Assembly (NCBI GenBank): GCA_031390175.1
Contig: JANMTF010000159.1
Coordinates: 1 to 13,903, forward strand
Direction: 5' to 3'
Source: JAAFIP01 sp031390175
Lineage (GTDB): Bacteria > Pseudomonadota > Gammaproteobacteria > Burkholderiales > Burkholderiaceae_C
Length of the DNA: 13,903 nucleotides
This document shows, piece after piece, positions 1 through 7,107 of this stretch. Both the position numbers and the translations under genes were made by a program. The notes under the pieces are model-generated. The model was given only the letters and a program-made list of their open reading frames with translations, made no database searches and was not told the DNA's origin. Position 1 is the first letter of the stretch; each line of letters starts with the position of its first letter.

Positions 1-1
1 C

Positions 2-145
2 CCGCGCGGGAAATGGACGATGAGCGCGTCGCACAACCCGGTGCAGGACATTTATTTGCGTGTGGTCGAAAATAAAGAAAATAAAGTCTTGGGCGTGGCC
101 GCCAAGGCACTGGCTGATAGCGGCGCGGGCTGCAAGATGGCGTAA
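2..145 (+). CDS. C-terminal fragment of a probable branched-chain-type ABC transporter substrate-binding protein
   Basis: An open frame enters from the left edge and ends at TAA 143-145, giving the last 47 residues of a protein whose start is outside the window. The tail contains the stretch HNPVQDIYLR followed by a KVLGVAAKALAD segment and ends GCKMA. From memory this resembles the C-terminus of periplasmic binding proteins of the branched-chain amino acid type (Peripla_BP_6, LivK-like), which in Burkholderiales often serve aromatic acid uptake. It lies on the same strand as pobA, 122 bp upstream, so a role in taking up 4-hydroxybenzoate or a related aromatic is a reasonable inference. The fragment is too short for a firm call. 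Confidence 0.5.
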   Translation, partial: PRGKWTMSASHNPVQDIYLRVVENKENKVLGVAAKALADSGAGCKMA

Positions 146-267
146 GCGCCACAACCAACACCGCCAACAGCGCCAGCATGGCTGGCCGCAGCGGGTGATA
201 GGTCAAAGCCGCAGCGACAGAAAAAGCCACTTTTATTCTCGGTCGAACGACGGGGCCCGGTAAAACC

Positions 268-1443
268 ATGCGAACTCAAGTCGCCATCATCGGCGCAGGC
301 CCAGCCGGCCTTTTGCTCGGTGCACTGCTGCACCAGGCGGGCATTGACAACATCATCATCGAACGACAGAGCCCCGACTACGTGCTGGGCCGCATCCGCG
401 CGGGCATCCTGGAGCAGACCACGGTGGACATGCTGGAGGCGGTGGGCGTAGGAAGCGGCGTGAAGGCTGACGGCATCGTGCACCACAGCATTGAATTGGT
501 ATTTGCCGGGGCACGCCATGCGATTGATGTGCAGGGGCTGACGGGAGGCAAGGTGGTGACGGCCTATGGCCAAACGGAGGTGACGCGCGACTTGATGGAC
601 GCACGCACTCGCAGCGGACAGACCACCGTGTATGAGGCTAAAAACGTCAGCATTCACGACTTTGACAGCGACACACCACGGGTAACGTTCGAGAAGGACG
701 GGCAAGCTCGCTCGCTGGCCTGCGACTTCATCGCGGGCTGTGACGGTTTTCACGGCGTGTGCCGCGCCAGCGTGCCCGAAGGCGCGATCACCGAATACGA
801 AAAGGTCTACCCGTTCGGCTGGCTGGGCGTGCTGGCGGACGTGCCGCCCGTGTCGCCACACGCGATTGTTTACGGTAACAGCGCGCGCGGTTTTTCGCTG
901 TGCTCAATGCGCAGCCTGACGCGCAGTCGCTATTACGTGCAATGCCCCATGGACGATAAGGTGCAGGACTGGAGCGACCAGCGTTTTTGGGATGAGCTGC
1001 GCCTGCGACTCGACCCGGCACTGGCCGAGGCCATCGTCACCGGCCCTAGCATCGAGAAAAGCATCGCCCCACTGCGCAGCTTCGTTACCGAGCCGATGCG
1101 CTTTGGCCGCCTGTTTTTAGCGGGTGACGCAGCCCACATCGTGCCCCCCACCGGCGCCAAAGGCCTGAACCTGGCCGCCAGCGATGTGAAGATGCTGTAC
1201 GAAGCCTTTAGCGACTACTACCTGGAAAAATCCGAGTCCGGCATCAACGGCTACTCCGCCCGGGCCCTTAGCCGGGTGTGGCGCGTAGAGCGCTTTAGCT
1301 GGTGGCTCACCACCCTCATGCACCGCTTCCCCGACAGCGCAGGCTTTGGCCAGAAGATGCAGGAGGCCGAGCTGTCCTACCTGATGAGCTCCGAGGCGGC
1401 GCAGACCATGCTGGCGGAGAATTATGTGGGGTTGCGTGGGTGA
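268..1443 (+). CDS. pobA: 4-hydroxybenzoate 3-monooxygenase (p-hydroxybenzoate hydroxylase)
   Basis: This FAD-dependent, NAD(P)H-using cytoplasmic enzyme hydroxylates 4-hydroxybenzoate to protocatechuate, feeding ring cleavage. The 391-residue product matches the usual length of about 394. The FAD-binding GAGPAG motif is at residues 9-14, the DG motif at 159-160 and the GD motif at 286-287. Substrate-site residues known from the Pseudomonas enzyme are present: R44, then Y202, S213, R215, R221, P294 and Y386, each shifted by one from Y201, S212, R214, R220, P293 and Y385. A catalytically competent enzyme is therefore expected. The ATG at 268 puts the nucleotide-binding motif at the normal distance, although only a weak purine-rich ribosome site precedes it. 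No divergent pobR-type regulator is visible; co-transcription with the upstream transporter gene is possible. Confidence 0.96.
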   Translation: MRTQVAIIGAGPAGLLLGALLHQAGIDNIIIERQSPDYVLGRIRAGILEQTTVDMLEAVGVGSGVKADGIVHHSIELVFAGARHAIDVQGLTGGKVVTAYGQTEVTRDLMDARTRSGQTTVYEAKNVSIHDFDSDTPRVTFEKDGQARSLACDFIAGCDGFHGVCRASVPEGAITEYEKVYPFGWLGVLADVPPVSPHAIVYGNSARGFSLCSMRSLTRSRYYVQCPMDDKVQDWSDQRFWDELRLRLDPALAEAIVTGPSIEKSIAPLRSFVTEPMRFGRLFLAGDAAHIVPPTGAKGLNLAASDVKMLYEAFSDYYLEKSESGINGYSARALSRVWRVERFSWWLTTLMHRFPDSAGFGQKMQEAELSYLMSSEAAQTMLAENYVGLRG

Positions 1444-1470
1444 TTACACAGCCTATTACAAAGCTAATTT

Positions 1471-1516
1471 ACTATAATTTCAATAGCTTCTCCCGCGATA
1501 TTCTATTGGCCTAGAG
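1471..1516 (+). repeat. Intergenic element, copy 1 (TAGCT...CGC...CTAGAG)
   Basis: This 46-bp block begins 27 bp after the pobA stop codon and aligns without gaps to 4293-4338. The last 33 bp (1484-1516) differ from copy 2 at only 3 positions. A third, more diverged copy with conserved ends lies at 7698-7733. The block contains TATAAT at 1473-1478, a possible -10 box without a convincing -35. From memory, similar elements are scattered between genes in Comamonadaceae, so this may be a family-wide repeat rather than a dedicated operator. Confidence 0.6.
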
Positions 1517-1569
1517 CGGTATTCCTCATATAAATTGCCCACCCAGCGGCCATTTATATACAATGCGCC

Positions 1570-3138
1570 ATGATCCAACTCGGCGCCACCGTTTTTGACC
1601 CCTCTACACAGATGCTACGCGATAGCACGGGTGCCAAGATAGCGCTGCGGGCGCAAAGCGCGCGGGTGCTGGAATGTTTGATCGAAGCGTAAGGCGCACT
1701 GCGTAGCAAAGAGCAGCTCTTTAAAGCCGTGTGGGCCGATGTGTCTGTGACCGATGACTCGTTGGTGCAGTGTATCCGCGAGATTCGCAACGCCATTGGC
1801 GACGCGCAGCATACAGTGTTGCAAACCGAGTCGCGGCGCGGCTATCGGTTGGTACTAAATGGCCATGACAACGCAGCGATGAACGGCAGTGCGTCAATGC
1901 CAGCGGTGTTATCGCCCTCCACCCAAAGCGCCGAAGGACAAATTACGCCCGCCATTGCCGTAATGGCGTTTTCCAGCATGGACGGTGACGAGCGCTCAGC
2001 GCGTCTGGCCATGACGTTCGCGGGCGATTTGATCACCGAGCTGGCGCGGCACAAAGAGCTGCGTGTCATCGGCAGGTTTTCGTCGTTTGCACTTAGAGGG
2101 CAGCAACTGGGCAGCAAAGAGGTGTGCGAAAAACTCAATGCCCGCTACATCGTCTCGGGCCAAGTGCAGTTTACCGAGACTACGATCCAGTGGTCGCTGG
2201 AAATGATGGATGGGCGCACTGACGAGATTATCTGGTCGGAGCGCAAGCAAGTGAAGTTTTCAGATATCGACGCTGAAACAGCGGCGCTTTTTTGGCGCAT
2301 TGCCGGGACAATTAGCACCAGCTTTCGCGCATCTAACATGCGACGCGCAATGGCCAAACCACCTGACACGCTTGCCGCCTACGATTTGTGCGCGCGTGCA
2401 TCGGCGTTTATATTGCATACGACGATTGAGGGTACGCGAGAGGGGCAGCGGCTTGCAACAGAGGCAGTTCAGCAATACCCCCATTACGCGCGAGCATGGC
2501 GCGCACTCGCACAGTCGCATATGTGGGACATCAACTTTTGCCACACCGGGCTATGGAAGGAAGCGCAAGTGCCGCAGGCGCTGCAAGAAATACACAAGGC
2601 CATTGAGCTGGACAATTCACAGGCTTTGGCATACGTCTTTTTGGCTAACCTTCTGGATATGAACGGGCAACATGAAGAGGCCTTGCTGTCTGCTGATCAT
2701 GCGCTGGTGATTGGGCCAGGCGATTCTGGTATTTTGCAGATCAAGGCGATGCTTTTGTTTTTTTCTGGTCGATTTAAAGAATCCAAAGATGCCATGGAAT
2801 CTCTTTTTCCCATTGTGCCCGTCCCCCAAAGCTACAACGCGGCCATTTATGGAAGAACGCTATTTGCATTGGGTGAACGAAGTGCAGCAATCAATGTGCT
2901 ACAAGAAACCTTGGCCACCAGCCCGGGTAACAATAATGCGCGCATTCCGCTCATAGTGGCACTTGAAGAAATGGGAGAACACCGCCGCGCAGGTGAACAC
3001 TTCAAAGCGTTGCTAGCGTACACCACAGGTTTTGATGAAGGCTATTTTGGCCGCCGATGGAGCGCTATTCCTGAACTTCGAGATCGATTTGTCAAAGCGC
3101 TCAAGACGCATGGACTTCAATCTGACTTTAAGCCATAG
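1570..3138 (+). pseudogene. Winged-helix / TolB-like / TPR regulator, copy 1, broken by in-frame TAA
   Basis: Aligned with the intact paralogue at 4351-5991, the homologous start is ATG 1570. The frame is open to the TAG at 3136-3138 except for TAA at 1690-1692, codon 41. The paralogue has a Ser codon there, and a TCA-to-TAA change would need one substitution. The stop falls inside the OmpR/PhoB-type winged-helix domain. Downstream come its recognition-helix region, a linker, a FlgO/TolB-like domain (about residues 120-250) and TPR-like helices to the end. Restart at ATG 1729 would give 469 residues lacking the first half of the DNA-binding domain. The rest of the frame is intact with no further stop, so the lesion looks recent. 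Readthrough, internal restart or a sequencing error are the alternatives. No Shine-Dalgarno sequence precedes ATG 1570. The 3' end overlaps the convergent Bug gene by 22 bp. Confidence 0.8.
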
Positions 3139-4103
3139 GTATCCACAATTTTGCGCAGATACGTGCGCTGCCCATTCAAAAATTGCGTAAACCCAGGGCC
3201 GTCGAGTATTTCTACTGTATTGCCCAGCGACTCGTACCAGGTTTTAAACGCCTCTCCCACGAGTATTTTGTTCGTTGCAACCAACATGCGCTCAATGATT
3301 TGTGGCGGCGTACCTGCCGGTGCAAACAAGCCAGTCCATACTGGCACATTGGCATGGGTTGTGCTGAATTCAGCAATCGAAGGTACATCGGGCAAGGTTG
3401 GATTGCGCTTAGGCCCCATGGTGACCAGTATGCGAACCTTGCCGGATGCCACCAGTCCTTTGGCTTCTGCGGGATAGGTGATGGACACGTCAATCGCGCC
3501 CTTGGCAACGTCCAAAAGCGCTGCCAGCGTACCTTGCGAATAGGGCACGGGATTGCAGTCAAAACCCACACTATTACCTAGCACAATGCACATCACATTG
3601 GTGTATGTGCCTAAGCCACCCACGCCAAAGGCAGGCACATGGCCTAACTGGGTAAGGTCACTGGGCTTTAAAGTGCGGGAACCCGCTGGCACCGCAATCA
3701 GCGGATACGTCAACTGCAAGCGCACGATGGGGGTAAAGTCTTTTTGCGCGTCGTAGCTAAGGGCCGCACCTGTAAACGGCAGCAAAATCATTTGCCCCAA
3801 ATCGGCGTTGACAAAAGTGTAGCCATCCGGCGCTGCCTTAGCGGCCTCGGCCAGAGCGATGCGGCCCCCTGCGCCGGGCCGATTCTCCACAATGATGGGC
3901 TGCCCCAGCGCGGCTGACAGCTCGGGGGTGATTTTGCGCAAGGTAGTGTCTGGCGCGGAGCCTGCGCCATACGGCGTCACGATACGTATCGGCCGCTCGG
4001 GCCAGCTGGGCGTTTGCGCATGCGCCATGGTGCCCAGGGCCAAACTGGACAATAAAAGCAAGCTACCGACAGCTTCCATCGTGGGGCGAAGTAGAAAGGT
4101 CAT
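3117..4103 (-). CDS. Bug-family (TTT) periplasmic substrate-binding protein, copy 1
   Basis: This 328-residue extracytoplasmic solute receptor is of the Bug type, which delivers carboxylates or aromatic acids to tripartite tricarboxylate transporters. A signal peptide spans residues 1-29, with predicted cleavage after AHA. The mature protein starts with WPERPIRIVTPYGAGSAPD, followed by VENRPGAGG and PDGYTF, all Bug hallmarks. A Cys pair in the central region (MCIVLG and FDCNPVPYSQG) is conserved in the second copy. The ATG start is supported by AGGAG at 4111-4115 with 7-nt spacing, the same as in copy 2. No TctA/TctB genes are present, so the receptor must use a transporter encoded elsewhere or have a sensing role. 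The substrate cannot be told from sequence; proximity to pobA hints at an aromatic acid. Confidence 0.93.
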   Translation of the reverse strand: MTFLLRPTMEAVGSLLLLSSLALGTMAHAQTPSWPERPIRIVTPYGAGSAPDTTLRKITPELSAALGQPIIVENRPGAGGRIALAEAAKAAPDGYTFVNADLGQMILLPFTGAALSYDAQKDFTPIVRLQLTYPLIAVPAGSRTLKPSDLTQLGHVPAFGVGGLGTYTNVMCIVLGNSVGFDCNPVPYSQGTLAALLDVAKGAIDVSITYPAEAKGLVASGKVRILVTMGPKRNPTLPDVPSIAEFSTTHANVPVWTGLFAPAGTPPQIIERMLVATNKILVGEAFKTWYESLGNTVEILDGPGFTQFLNGQRTYLRKIVDTYGLKSD

Positions 4104-4154
4104 GCGCGTTCTCCTGGGTTTGCAGCTGCTGCACTACACGGCTACAGCATAAAA

Positions 4155-4167
4155 CCCATCGTGCCAA
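4155..4167 (-). promoter_or_regulatory. 13-bp block conserved upstream of both Bug genes (copy 1)
   Basis: The plus-strand sequence CCCATCGTGCCAA is identical at 7038-7050. It lies 52 bp upstream of the first Bug start and 54 bp upstream of the second, while the surrounding DNA has diverged. Conserved position and sequence suggest a promoter or leader function. On the gene's strand it reads TTGGCACGATGGG. The TTGGCA part resembles a -35 box, but no good -10 follows in either copy. Confidence 0.45.
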
Positions 4168-4210
4168 CAAAGTGGCTGACTGTCACGCGGTTGCGCCTAA
4201 AGAAAACCTA

Positions 4211-4225
4211 AATTTGTCCGAAATT
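4211..4225 (-). promoter_or_regulatory. Candidate operator AATTT-N5-AAATT upstream of Bug gene 1
   Basis: A perfect 5-bp inverted repeat with a 5-bp spacer lies about 107 bp upstream of the Bug start. The equivalent position upstream of the second Bug gene (109 bp) has AATTT-N5-AAATC in a 15-bp stretch that matches at 13 positions. An inverted repeat conserved at the same distance in two paralogous promoters is a plausible regulator-binding site. The binding protein is unknown; the linked winged-helix regulator is one candidate. Confidence 0.45.
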
Positions 4226-4290
4226 CAGCCCCCGGGGGGAGCCAAGCCGCGTCGGCCAAGCGATGCATTTGGCTGGGTATGCAGCTGCAA

Positions 4291-4338
4291 ACACTATAAA
4301 TAGTGTAGCTGCTCCCGCAATATTCTATTGGGCTAGAG
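4291..4338 (+). repeat. Intergenic element, copy 2, with perfect palindrome ACACTAT-AA-ATAGTGT
   Basis: This is the second copy of the 46-bp block seen at 1471-1516 (block 4293-4338). Its left end carries a perfect 7-bp inverted repeat with a 2-bp spacer at 4291-4306, degenerate in copy 1. The block ends 12 bp before the ATG at 4351. The terminal CTAGAG could act as a weak ribosome-binding site for that start. A TATAAA at 4295-4300 aligns with TATAAT in copy 1. Confidence 0.6.
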
Positions 4339-4350
4339 ACCTAAAAAACC

Positions 4351-5991
4351 ATGATTATGGATGGGTACGATTTACTTGCCTACAATGTGCCCATGATCCA
4401 ACTCGGCTCTACCGTTTTTGACCCTTCTGCCCAAATGCTGCGTGACAGCGCGGGCGACAGGATAGCGCTACGGGCGCAGGCGGCGCGGGTGCTGGAGTAT
4501 TTGGCACAGCACAGTGGCACGCTGGTGACCAAAGACCAACTGGTCGATGCGGTGTGGGGCAATATAGCCGTCACCGACGATTCGTTGGTGCAGTGCATCG
4601 GCGAGATTCGCACCGCCATTGGCGACGCGCGGCACGAGGTCCTGCAAACCGAGCGCCGGCGCGGCTACCGCTTGGTGGTGCCCGCGCCCTGCCCGGCTGG
4701 CGCAGCGGATGCAACCAGCTGCCCTCTGGCCGTCACGCCTCCCATCCCTGCACCCACCCCAGCGCACACCGCAACCACCGCCGACGGGCTGATCACTCCG
4801 GCCATTGCCGTCATGGCCTTTACCAGCATGGACGGTGACGAGCGCTCGGAGCGGCTGGCGATGACGTTTGCGGGGGATTTGATTACCGAACTGGCACGGC
4901 ACAAAGAGCTGCGTGTCATCGGCCGCTTCTCGTCGTTCTCACTCAAGGGGCAGGCGCTGAGCAGCAAGGAAGTGTGTGAAAAGCTCAATGCCCGCTACAT
5001 CGTCTCAGGCCAAGTGCAGTTTACCGAGACGACGATCCAGTGGTCGCTGGAGATGATGGATGGGCATGGCGATGAGATCGCCTGGTCGGAGCGCAAGCAG
5101 GTTAAGTTCACAGATATCTATTCGGAAACTGCGGCTCTCTTTTGGCGCATTGCGGGCACGATTCATGCGAATTTTAGAATCTTCACGCAAAAGATTTCCG
5201 TCGCCCGGTCTCCCGATGCGCTCAACGCCTATGACTTGTGCGCACGATCTGCTGCTGCCATCAGCCACATCACTATCGAAGGCACGCTAGAGGCACAGCG
5301 CCTTGCGGCACTTGCCATCGTGCAATACCCGCAATATGCCCGCGCATGGCGCGCCTTGGCCATGGCGCATTTGTGGGACATTGTGCATAGCCATACCGGC
5401 CAGTGGGGTGAACTAAACATACCCCAAGCCTTGAAAGAAGCTCATAAAGCTATTGAACTGGATGCTACGCAGGCCAGCGCCTATGGGGTTTTGGCCAATT
5501 TATTAGCCATGAATGGGCAGCCTGTAGAAGCGCTGATCACGTCGGAGCGGGCCATGGCGCTGGCTCCCAGTGACCCCACTATGCTCAATATCCACGCGGT
5601 CATTTTATTTTTTGCAGGGCGATTTGAAGAATCCAAGGCATTGTCAGAGTCTTTATTCTCCATTGGGCCATTGCGTCAAAGCGCGTATCTGGCTGCCTAT
5701 GGTCGAACGCTGTATGCGTTGGGTGACAATAAAACCGCCATCAGTTTGCTGGAAGAAACGCTCACTTTCAGCCCTGGCACTAATACTGCACGCATTACCT
5801 TGGTTGCCGCTTACGAAGAAGCGGGCCAGCATACAGAGGCTGCAAAGCACTATGCCCTGCTGCTGGCTAATAGCAATGGGTTTGACGTAAATCACTTTGG
5901 TTTTCGCTGGGTAGCCATTCCTGAAATACGGGTGCGTTATCTGACTGCACTGAAAGCGCATGGCATGGGGCCTGGGGTTTCGCAGGTCTGA
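4351..5991 (+). CDS. Winged-helix transcriptional regulator with TolB-like and TPR domains, copy 2 (intact)
   Basis: This is a 546-residue cytoplasmic regulator. Residues about 16-112 form an OmpR/PhoB-type winged-helix DNA-binding domain, with helix region TDDSLVQCIGEIRTAIG and the wing ending RRRGYRLVV. A Pro/Ala/Thr-rich linker follows to about 145. A FlgO/TolB-like domain begins at about 149 (AIAVMAF, then GDLITELAR and ARYIVSGQV), and TPR-like helical repeats fill about 330-530. There is no receiver domain and no clear membrane span, so it is not a normal response regulator or a CadC-type membrane sensor. The TPR half may sense a protein or ligand. An alternative start is ATG 4393, where homology to copy 1 begins (532 residues); neither start has a strong Shine-Dalgarno. 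The 3' end lies 6 bp from that of the convergent second Bug gene. Its target genes are unknown; the neighbouring Bug genes are candidates. Confidence 0.88.
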   Translation: MIMDGYDLLAYNVPMIQLGSTVFDPSAQMLRDSAGDRIALRAQAARVLEYLAQHSGTLVTKDQLVDAVWGNIAVTDDSLVQCIGEIRTAIGDARHEVLQTERRRGYRLVVPAPCPAGAADATSCPLAVTPPIPAPTPAHTATTADGLITPAIAVMAFTSMDGDERSERLAMTFAGDLITELARHKELRVIGRFSSFSLKGQALSSKEVCEKLNARYIVSGQVQFTETTIQWSLEMMDGHGDEIAWSERKQVKFTDIYSETAALFWRIAGTIHANFRIFTQKISVARSPDALNAYDLCARSAAAISHITIEGTLEAQRLAALAIVQYPQYARAWRALAMAHLWDIVHSHTGQWGELNIPQALKEAHKAIELDATQASAYGVLANLLAMNGQPVEALITSERAMALAPSDPTMLNIHAVILFFAGRFEESKALSESLFSIGPLRQSAYLAAYGRTLYALGDNKTAISLLEETLTFSPGTNTARITLVAAYEEAGQHTEAAKHYALLLANSNGFDVNHFGFRWVAIPEIRVRYLTALKAHGMGPGVSQV

Positions 5992-5997
5992 TCGATG

Positions 5998-6984
5998 TCA
6001 ATCCATTTTCAAACCATAGGTATCCACAATTTTTTTGAGTGATGCGCGCTGTGAGGTCAAGAACTGGTTAAACCCTGGGCCGTCCAATACCTCGACCTGG
6101 TTGCCTAGAGACTCAGTCCATTGCCGATAAGCGTTCCCTGCAATCACTTTATTGGTCTCGGCGCGCATACGCTCGATGATATGCGTGGGTGTACCTGTAG
6201 GTGCAAAAAAACCCATCCATATAGCAATGGCAGATTCTGGCGGAGCAAATTCGGTGATGGAAGGAACGTCTGGATAGTTTGGGTTACGTGCTGGTGCAAA
6301 CGTAGCCAGCAGACGAATCTTGCCCATATCCAGAAACCCCTTGGCCTCAGATGAAAAGGTGAGCGCAAGATCAATATTGCCTTTGGCGACATCAAGCATT
6401 GCTGCCGAATTACCTTGTGAATAAGGCACCGGGTTGCATTGAACACCCACAACTCTTCCCAGGGATACGCAGACTGCGTGCGAGTAACCACTTAAGCTAG
6501 CCACCCCAAAAGTTGGCGCAGGGCCTAGGTTTTTCAGATCCATCAGCTTACGGGCCGCGGAGTCTACTGGCACCGCTAAGAAGGGGTAGGTGTTGACCAG
6601 ACGAACTACCGGAATCAAGTCCTTTTGTGCATCGTAGCTAATCTTTGCACCCGTAGCGGGCAGCATGATCATGGCCGTCGCATCTGCATTAGCAAAGGTA
6701 TACCCATCAGGCGCTGCGTGTGCCACCTCGGCCGCTGCAATACGGCCGCCCGCACCAGGCCTGTTTTCCACTATCACGGCTTGGCCCAAGCCTTTAGAGA
6801 GTTCGGGCGTGATTTTTCGCAACGCATTATCCGGTGCAGACCCTGCGGGGAAAGGCGTAACTATCCGTATAGGCCGCTCCGGCCAGCTCGGCGTTTGCGC
6901 AAAAGCGATGTCACTCATCGCCAGGCTCGATAGCAACAGAAAGCCGCCCATAGCTTGCATGGTGGGGCGAAGTAGAAACGTCAT
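5998..6984 (-). CDS. Bug-family (TTT) periplasmic substrate-binding protein, copy 2
   Basis: This paralogue of the receptor at 3117-4103 has the same length of 328 residues. A signal peptide covers 1-29 (cleavage after AFA), followed by WPERPIRIVTPFPAGSAPD, then VENRPGAGG, PDGYTF and the same central Cys pair (AVCVSLG and VQCNPVPYSQG). ATG 6984 is preferred over an in-frame TTG at 6990. AGGAG at 6992-6996 sits 7 nt from the ATG, as in copy 1, and the N-terminus then matches copy 1 (MTFLLRPTM). Divergence within the central part suggests different ligand preference. No membrane subunits of a TTT transporter are nearby. Confidence 0.93.
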   Translation of the reverse strand: MTFLLRPTMQAMGGFLLLSSLAMSDIAFAQTPSWPERPIRIVTPFPAGSAPDNALRKITPELSKGLGQAVIVENRPGAGGRIAAAEVAHAAPDGYTFANADATAMIMLPATGAKISYDAQKDLIPVVRLVNTYPFLAVPVDSAARKLMDLKNLGPAPTFGVASLSGYSHAVCVSLGRVVGVQCNPVPYSQGNSAAMLDVAKGNIDLALTFSSEAKGFLDMGKIRLLATFAPARNPNYPDVPSITEFAPPESAIAIWMGFFAPTGTPTHIIERMRAETNKVIAGNAYRQWTESLGNQVEVLDGPGFNQFLTSQRASLKKIVDTYGLKMD

Positions 6985-7037
6985 GGTCAATCTCCTGATT
7001 TAGAAATTCGCTGGGCAGGATCGCCATCAGCGTGCTG

Positions 7038-7050
7038 CCCATCGTGCCAA
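7038..7050 (-). promoter_or_regulatory. 13-bp block conserved upstream of both Bug genes (copy 2)
   Basis: Identical to 4155-4167 and at nearly the same distance from the start codon (54 versus 52 bp). Its retention while flanking bases diverged argues for function, but the role is unknown. Confidence 0.45.
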
Positions 7051-7092
7051 GGCAACAGCCTCTGGTCATGGCCCGCAGACGACGCTTGGGCG

Positions 7093-7107
7093 AAATTTGC
7101 ACGAAAT
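7093..7107 (-). promoter_or_regulatory. Candidate operator upstream of Bug gene 2
   Basis: Fifteen bases, AAATTTGCACGAAAT, match 13 of 15 in the equivalent copy-1 stretch at 4210-4224. The arms ATTT and AAAT are inverted with a 5-bp spacer. The site lies about 109 bp upstream of the Bug start codon. Confidence 0.4.

Noticed and set aside
60..263. Plus-strand open frame just before pobA
   Set aside because: It overlaps the receptor C-terminus in another frame, its Arg/Trp/His-rich product has no family signal, and it lacks a ribosome site.
52..861. Long antisense open frame (269 codons) across pobA
   Set aside because: It lies opposite a certain gene, its low-complexity His/Ala-rich product has no recognisable motif, and such frames are common opposite GC-rich genes.
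4155..4167. Sigma-54 promoter (TTGGCACG resembles a -24 element)
   Set aside because: The required GC of the -12 element is missing at the correct spacing in both copies (4155-4167 and 7038-7050).
4229..4238. CCCCCGGGGG palindrome in the Bug 1 / regulator 2 gap
   Set aside because: It is a simple GC run, is not conserved upstream of the second Bug gene, and has no T-run or promoter context.
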